Below the pieces are notes generated by a model. It did not search any database, had not been told where the DNA came from, and saw only the letters and a program-made list of their open reading frames with translations. Positions 59,249 through 64,000 of a DNA stretch of 64,000 bases are shown here, one piece after another. The stretch's first letter is position 1, and every line of letters starts with the position of its first letter. This DNA is from Thiospirochaeta perfilievii (lineage in GTDB: Bacteria; Spirochaetota; Spirochaetia; DSM-2461), in NCBI RefSeq assembly GCF_008329945.1, contig NZ_CP035807.1, positions 62,001-126,000 on the forward strand, given 5' to 3'. A program made the position numbers and the translations under genes.

Positions 59249-62200
59249 TTATAGTTTAATTTCCACATTCATAGAAGGGAGTGGCCTTACAACAATTTCA
59301 TTGTTAATAAGGTGTTCAATCCCGGCTACAGCAGCTTCAGCAGCACTAATTGTAGTTGTATATGGTACTTTTAATTTAACAGCCTCTGTTCTAATGTATG
59401 CATCATCAATTTCAGACTCACTACCCATAGGAGTATTTATTAGAAGGGAGATCTTTCCACTCGCTAAATAATCAACAGCGTGGGGATGTCCCTGTCTTAA
59501 TTTCTGAATTACCTCAGCTAAAATACCATTTTGATATAAAAAGTTAGCTGTACCCTTAGTTGCAGCTATGTTAAAACCTAAATCATCAAGTTTTTTAGCA
59601 ACTGGAAGAATTGACTCTTTATCCTTATCGTTTACAGAGATAAAAACTGTACCTGATGTTGGCAGTGTAGCACCAACAGATGCTTGGGCTTTACTAAATG
59701 CTTCCCCAAAACTATCACCTGTTCCAATAGCTTCCCCTGTTGATTTCATCTCTGGGCCTAATACAGGGTCTATCATATCGAATCGGTCAAAAGAGAATAC
59801 AGCCTCTTTTACAGCCCAACCACAAGTACACTTACCAATAGCTACACCAGAGTCACCTACTAACCCCTGCTCTTTTAAGCTAATACCCTGCCAAACACTT
59901 ACAGCAGCATCAACTAAGTTAATACTAGAAGCCTTAGATAGGAACGGAACTGTTCTACTCGCCCTAGGGTTAACCTCTATGAGGTATAAAACATCATTTT
60001 TAGCAGCAAATTGAATGTTTAAGAATCCTTTAACACCAATCTCTTGGGCTATTTTTACAGCTGCATCAACCATCTCCTGTTCTATTTTTGGATTAGCCTT
60101 ATATGGAGGGAATACACAAGCTGAGTCTCCAGAGTGAATACCTGCTGCTTCAATATGCTGCATAATTCCACCAACATATACACTCTCTCCGTCGGATACA
60201 GCATCTAGATCGTACTCAAAGGCATCTTCTAGGAACTGGTCAACTAAAACAGGTTTCTCTTCTGATATTTCAATACCCTTATTGATAAACTCTTCTAATT
60301 GCTCATCTGAGTAGGCTATAAACATACTTCTTCCACCAATAACAAATGATGGTCTTAAAAGTACAGGATATCCGATCTCTTTAGCGTACTTCTTAACAAG
60401 ATCGAAGTTTCCAGCCATTCTATTCTCTGGTTGTCTTAATCCTAATTTTCTAACTAAAGCTGCAAATAACCCTCTATCCTCTGTATCAAATATACCCTTA
60501 ACGTTAGTTCCTAGTATATTGGCACCGTGGGCCTCTAACTCCTTAGCCATATTTAGAGGAGTTTGCCCCCCTAGTTGTACAACTATATCCTTAACTCCCT
60601 CTTTATCCATTATAGATTTAACATACTCTGGTGTTAGTGGTTCCATATATAGTCTATCTGATATTTTAAAATCTGTAGAAACAGTCTCTGGGTTAGAGTT
60701 TACAATAATTGTTTTTCTACCCTTCTCTTTATAAGAGAGAGTACTCATTGTACAACAAGTATCAAACTCTAAACCTTGACCAATCCTATTTGGTCCAGAG
60801 GCTAAAATCATAACTGAGTTATCAGATAGTTGCCCCCCCTCATTGATCTCTCCATAGGTTGAGTAGAAAAATGGTGTTTTAGCTGTGAACTCTCCAGCAC
60901 AGGTATCTACAAAGTGGTAACTAGGAACAATTCCACTCTCTATTCTTGATTTTTCAACCTCTATCTTTGTTTTTTTAGATAAGAATGCAATTCTCTCATC
61001 GGACAAACCAGCTTTCTTAGCCTCCTCTAAAAGATCAAAGGTTAACTCTTCAGCTTCAATTCTATTCTCAAGATCTAATAGTTGGCACATCATAAATAGG
61101 AACCATCTATCATAACCTGTAATTTTATTTAATTCTGTTACAGCGTCAGGGCCCTTTTGTTTTAATACGGTGTATATTGCAAAGATTCTTCTTGGATGGG
61201 CAGATCTTAGGATTGTCTGTATTTCAGGATCAGTTAACCCCTCCATCTCTACTAGACCATCAAAACCAAACTCTGCTGCTCGTATAGCCTTATTAACAGC
61301 CTCTAATGCTGTTCTACCCAGGGCTAGAGACTCTCCAACACTCTTCATTTGAGTTCCAAGTGCCGAGTATGCTGTTGGGAATTTCTCCATTTCAAACCTT
61401 GGTACTTTTACAGCACAGTAGTCTAATGCAGGTTCAAAACAGGATGCTGTAACACCGGTAATCTCATTTAATACTTCATCTAATGTGTAACCTACAGCAA
61501 GTTTTGCTGAACATTTAGCTATAGGGAACCCTGTAGCCTTAGAAGCTAGGGCTGAGGATCTTGAAACCCTTGGATTCATCTCTATTACAATCATTCTATC
61601 TGAGTCTGGTTTAGTTGCAAATTGTACATTTGAACCACCACAGTCAACACCAACTTCCCGTAATATATCGATGGAACCAGTTCTCATTCTCTGGTACTCT
61701 TTATCGGATAGGGTTTGAGCTGGAGCTATAGTTATACTATCCCCTGTGTGAACTCCCATAGGATCTATATTTTCAATGGAGCAGACAATTATAGCGTTAT
61801 CATTTTTATCCCGCATAACTTCCATCTCATACTCTTTCCACCCTATTAGAGACTCCTCTACTAAAGCTGACCCAACAGGGGATTCTGCTATTGCCCTAGT
61901 CATAATTCTTTCTAACTCTTCTATGGAAAAAGCGATATTTCCACCCATACCACCTAGGGTATATGATGGTCTAATAACTAAAGGAAAACCGATCTCTTTT
62001 TGAAACTCTACAGCCTCTTTAACTGATGTAGCAACTATAGAGTATGGGGAGTCTAAACCAACCTTCTCTACAACTTTTTTAAACTCACCACGATCTTCAG
62101 CCTTTTGAATTGATTCTATTCCTGCTCCAATAATCTCTACACCATACTTTTTAAGGATTCCCTTATCATTTAAGTCTAAAGTTAGGTTTAAAGCAGTCTG

Positions 62201-62476
62201 TCCACCCATAGTTGATAAAATTGCATCTGGCCTCTCTTTTTTAATAATTGCTTCTACATACTCTGCTCTTAGTGGCTCTACGTATATTGCGTCTGCAATT
62301 CCTGGGGATGTCATAACTGTTGCAGGATTAGGGTTAACTAAAATTACATTATACCCCTCCTCCTTTAAAGCTGTAACAGCTTGAGTTCCTGAGTAGTCAA
62401 ACTCACAAGCTTGACCTATAACAATTGGTCCTGATCCTATAACTAATATTTTCTTTATTTCTGTTCGTGCTGGCAT
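59249..62476 (-). CDS. carB: Carbamoyl-phosphate synthase large subunit
   Basis: A 1075-residue CarB making carbamoyl phosphate from bicarbonate, glutamine-derived ammonia and two ATP. Both ATP-grasp halves are complete: '[22 protein letters not shown]' near the N terminus, '[10 protein letters not shown]' (carboxyphosphate half), '[13 protein letters not shown]' opening the second half, '[11 protein letters not shown]' (carbamate half), and a C-terminal allosteric domain ending '[16 protein letters not shown]'. Normal length. The start overlaps the carA stop by one base (TAATG). Feeds arginine and pyrimidine synthesis. Confidence 0.97.
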   Translation of the reverse strand: MPARTEIKKILVIGSGPIVIGQACEFDYSGTQAVTALKEEGYNVILVNPNPATVMTSPGIADAIYVEPLRAEYVEAIIKKERPDAILSTMGGQTALNLTLDLNDKGILKKYGVEIIGAGIESIQKAEDRGEFKKVVEKVGLDSPYSIVATSVKEAVEFQKEIGFPLVIRPSYTLGGMGGNIAFSIEELERIMTRAIAESPVGSALVEESLIGWKEYEMEVMRDKNDNAIIVCSIENIDPMGVHTGDSITIAPAQTLSDKEYQRMRTGSIDILREVGVDCGGSNVQFATKPDSDRMIVIEMNPRVSRSSALASKATGFPIAKCSAKLAVGYTLDEVLNEITGVTASCFEPALDYCAVKVPRFEMEKFPTAYSALGTQMKSVGESLALGRTALEAVNKAIRAAEFGFDGLVEMEGLTDPEIQTILRSAHPRRIFAIYTVLKQKGPDAVTELNKITGYDRWFLFMMCQLLDLENRIEAEELTFDLLEEAKKAGLSDERIAFLSKKTKIEVEKSRIESGIVPSYHFVDTCAGEFTAKTPFFYSTYGEINEGGQLSDNSVMILASGPNRIGQGLEFDTCCTMSTLSYKEKGRKTIIVNSNPETVSTDFKISDRLYMEPLTPEYVKSIMDKEGVKDIVVQLGGQTPLNMAKELEAHGANILGTNVKGIFDTEDRGLFAALVRKLGLRQPENRMAGNFDLVKKYAKEIGYPVLLRPSFVIGGRSMFIAYSDEQLEEFINKGIEISEEKPVLVDQFLEDAFEYDLDAVSDGESVYVGGIMQHIEAAGIHSGDSACVFPPYKANPKIEQEMVDAAVKIAQEIGVKGFLNIQFAAKNDVLYLIEVNPRASRTVPFLSKASSINLVDAAVSVWQGISLKEQGLVGDSGVAIGKCTCGWAVKEAVFSFDRFDMIDPVLGPEMKSTGEAIGTGDSFGEAFSKAQASVGATLPTSGTVFISVNDKDKESILPVAKKLDDLGFNIAATKGTANFLYQNGILAEVIQKLRQGHPHAVDYLASGKISLLINTPMGSESEIDDAYIRTEAVKLKVPYTTTISAAEAAVAGIEHLINNEIVVRPLPSMNVEIKL

Positions 62477-63627
62477 TATTTTAACCCCTTAATAAACGCA
62501 TCAAAAATCCACGCTGAGTCCTCTGGACCAGGTGCTGCTTCTGGGTGGAATTGACAAGACTGAATATTTAACTCTCTATTTACAATTCCTTCTATTGAAT
62601 TATCATTTGCATTAACTAGCCATACATCTACACCACTTGGTAGAGTATCACCATCCACTGCAAAACCGTGATTTTGTGATGTTACAAAAACTTTTTTTGT
62701 AAACTCATCCCTTACAGGATGGTTACATCCATGGTGTCCAAACTTCATTTTAAATGTTTTAGCACCTAGTGCTAAAGATACAATTTGATGACCTAAACAG
62801 ATTCCTGTTAACTGCACTTTACCAATTAAATCCTTAACAGTTTCTATCTGGTTAGTTAACATTGCCGGGTCTCCAGGACCGTTTGATAACATTACTAAGT
62901 CTGGATTAAATGATAAAATCTCTTTAGAAGTTGTAGAGGATGGTACAATTGTAACCTTACAGTCTCGTTTTACAAACTCTCTAACTATATTAGCTTTTAC
63001 ACCACAGTCATATAAGACTACATGTTTTTTACCCTTTGGATTCTCTATAACAACTTTATCTGTTCCTACCTCTTCAACTAAATTCCGACCAGCCATATCT
63101 GGAAACTGATCTAAGTAGGCTAAAATATTTTTAATCTCATTATCACTAAGTTTAGACCCATTTTCAGGTGTAACTATTACACCATTTAAACTACCTTCAT
63201 CCCTTAGTTTAAGTGTTAATGCCCTAGTATCTAAATCTGTGATACCAAACCTATTGTTGACCTTTAGAAAGTCAGAGAGAGACTCTCTTCCTGGACCTAT
63301 TGGGCCCTCATAATAGCTTCTTGCTATAAATCCACTAGGCTTAACCCCAGGTCTACAGCTGCTATCCTCTGGACCTATTTCTGACCACTCGTCTAAACAC
63401 CCATAATTACCTAGGTGTGGGTAGGTCATTAAAACTAACTGTCCAGTATATGAAGGGTCAGTTAATATTTCATGATACCCTGTCATCCCTGTATTAAATA
63501 CTACTTCACCAGCTGCTGAAGATATCTCACCTGGGATTAATTCTGTAGAAAGTGGTGTTTTGGCACCAAAACTCTTTCCTTTTAACACTGTACCGTCTTT
63601 TAGAACGAGAAAGCATATACTTAACAT
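62476..63627 (-). CDS. carA: Carbamoyl-phosphate synthase small subunit
   Basis: A 383-residue CarA, the glutaminase subunit passing ammonia to CarB. The N-terminal CarA domain ('[14 protein letters not shown]', '[21 protein letters not shown]', '[20 protein letters not shown]') is followed by a class I amidotransferase: nucleophile Cys in GICLGHQ, then [10 protein letters not shown], and His/Glu in [17 protein letters not shown] stands 5 bases before the ATG. A 28-base palindromic region lies upstream (63651-63678). Confidence 0.96.
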   Translation of the reverse strand: MLSICFLVLKDGTVLKGKSFGAKTPLSTELIPGEISSAAGEVVFNTGMTGYHEILTDPSYTGQLVLMTYPHLGNYGCLDEWSEIGPEDSSCRPGVKPSGFIARSYYEGPIGPGRESLSDFLKVNNRFGITDLDTRALTLKLRDEGSLNGVIVTPENGSKLSDNEIKNILAYLDQFPDMAGRNLVEEVGTDKVVIENPKGKKHVVLYDCGVKANIVREFVKRDCKVTIVPSSTTSKEILSFNPDLVMLSNGPGDPAMLTNQIETVKDLIGKVQLTGICLGHQIVSLALGAKTFKMKFGHHGCNHPVRDEFTKKVFVTSQNHGFAVDGDTLPSGVDVWLVNANDNSIEGIVNRELNIQSCQFHPEAAPGPEDSAWIFDAFIKGLK

Positions 63628-63650
63628 TTAGTCTCCTTAATATTTATACA

Positions 63651-63678
63651 GTTATTTTGCATATATATGCATCATAAC
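63651..63678 (-). promoter_or_regulatory. Palindromic candidate operator (ARG-box-like) before carA
   Basis: A perfect 14-base palindrome TGCATATATATGCA (63658-63671) is flanked symmetrically by GTTAT (63651-63655) and ATAAC (63674-63678). The core fits the pattern TGMATWWWWATKCA I recall for ArgR sites. It sits just upstream of a possible -10 box (TATAAA, minus strand, 63643-63648), overlapping where the -35 would be, so a bound repressor would block carAB transcription. The regulator's identity is inferred. Confidence 0.55.
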
Positions 63679-63690
63679 CTATTTTTATTT

Positions 63691-63716
63691 AAAAAAAAAC
63701 CACCTAAAGGTGGTTT
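63691..63716 (-). terminator. Rho-independent terminator of apt
   Basis: On the minus strand AAACCACC pairs with GGTGGTTT (63709-63716 with 63697-63704, loop of 4), followed by about nine T. It begins within the apt stop codon. Confidence 0.85.
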
Positions 63717-64000
63717 AATTAATTTTTTCGTTATGATAATCGATCAAAGTGGTAACTTCAATCCCCTTAAATTTTTCTTTAAAATTTAGAAACGGTAAAC
63801 CTATTACAGAAAAAATATCCGTAACATCAGCACCGGCCTCATGGAACATATGGGCTGCGGCTTGCAGGGTTCCCCCCGTAGCTAACAAATCATCTACTAA
63901 TAAAACCTTATCACCCTTATTAATATCAGACTTCTGTACTTCTATAACAGCTTCCCCATACTCAAGCTTATAAGATCTATTATATAGATCTCCAGGAAGC
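63715..64000 (-). CDS. apt: Adenine phosphoribosyltransferase, C-terminal part (cut by window edge)
   Basis: The last 94 residues of Apt, which converts adenine and PRPP to AMP. The 'SYKLEYGEAVIEVQ' strand and the PRPP-binding loop 'VLLVDDLLATGGTLQAA' are diagnostic; the C terminus 'DIFSVIGLPFL...IEVTTLIDYHN' is typical. The N-terminal half lies outside the window. Its terminator starts inside the stop codon and separates it from carAB. Confidence 0.93.
   Translation of the reverse strand, partial: LPGDLYNRSYKLEYGEAVIEVQKSDINKGDKVLLVDDLLATGGTLQAAAHMFHEAGADVTDIFSVIGLPFLNFKEKFKGIEVTTLIDYHNEKIN

Noticed and set aside
1-64000. Mobile element, prophage, CRISPR array or defence island
   Set aside because: No transposase, integrase, terminal inverted repeats, regularly spaced repeats or nuclease/helicase defence clusters were seen; DinG and the TIR-like/ankyrin protein are isolated among housekeeping genes.
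1-64000. tRNA or rRNA genes
   Set aside because: No gap between genes is long enough for rRNA, and I saw no cloverleaf with the GTTCRANNC arm in the short gaps; a covariance search was not possible.

Overview
This is a very compact, AT-rich bacterial chromosome segment that looks like a spirochaete of the Spirochaeta/Treponema group. The markers are a periplasmic flagellar sheath protein FlaA, a UPF0164 outer-membrane protein (a Treponema-type family), a cytidylate kinase fused to ribosomal protein S1, a spiro-SPASM-like protein, two CheX proteins, many short-signal lipoproteins, and a giant SpoIIE-type phosphatase. I see no rRNA, tRNA, CRISPR array, insertion sequence, phage or plasmid gene. 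No gap between genes exceeds about 130 bases, so the window reads as core chromosome with lineage-specific operons.

Layout. 1-4.7 kb (minus): an envelope lipoprotein set (LpoB-like, COG3014-like and a cut LPP20-like gene), a small membrane protein, a lipoprotein, a membrane-anchored TPR protein and a sigma-54 activator without a receiver domain. 4.7-9.5 kb (minus): scpA-scpB-rluB-cmk/rpsA, all overlapping or abutting. 9.6-11.7 kb: a second EF-G-like GTPase. 11.7-15.3 kb (minus): a lipoprotein, a DinG helicase with an N-terminal RadC-like JAMM domain, and a small acidic protein. 15.4-17.8 kb: asd-lysC. 17.8-20 kb (minus): two CheX paralogues, a rubrerythrin and a VIT/CCC1 metal transporter. 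20.1-25.5 kb: SulP transporter, phosphohexomutase, M18 aminopeptidase, Bax-inhibitor-like protein. 25.6-28.2 kb: a TrpXYZ-type ABC transporter. 28.3-30.4 kb: MltD-like transglycosylase and rpiB.

30.4-39.3 kb (minus) is the most distinctive block. Five overlapping genes (spiro-SPASM-like protein with a degenerate radical-SAM site, glycosyltransferase, SpsF-like cytidylyltransferase, PseG-like/methyltransferase fusion, ATP-grasp ligase) run into an AmiC-type amidase and a GerMN protein. Next comes flaA behind its own near-consensus promoter. I infer a nucleotide-sugar or glycan pathway, possibly for the envelope or the flagella. 39.4-41.3 kb: a small secreted protein and xseAB. 41.2-53.6 kb: a DUF192 lipoprotein, a frameshifted secreted-protein gene, a PEGA/beta-barrel protein, a zinc-ribbon membrane protein, the SpoIIE giant, a 1100-residue periplasmic repeat protein and the divergent UPF0164 gene. 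53.6-59.2 kb: an ankyrin protein with a TIR-like N terminus, a membrane protein, an MTH1-type Nudix hydrolase, and small lipoprotein and membrane genes. 59.2-64 kb (minus): carA-carB, with a possible ARG-box palindrome in front, and the 3' part of apt.

Two features recur across the window. Many genes are translationally coupled by ATGA, TAATG or TAGTG overlaps. At least eight genes have no visible Shine-Dalgarno sequence but carry a -35/-10 pair with a 17-base spacer whose -10 box ends 5-9 bases before the start codon. That geometry predicts leaderless or nearly leaderless mRNAs. Family names are recognised from motifs by eye, without database searches.
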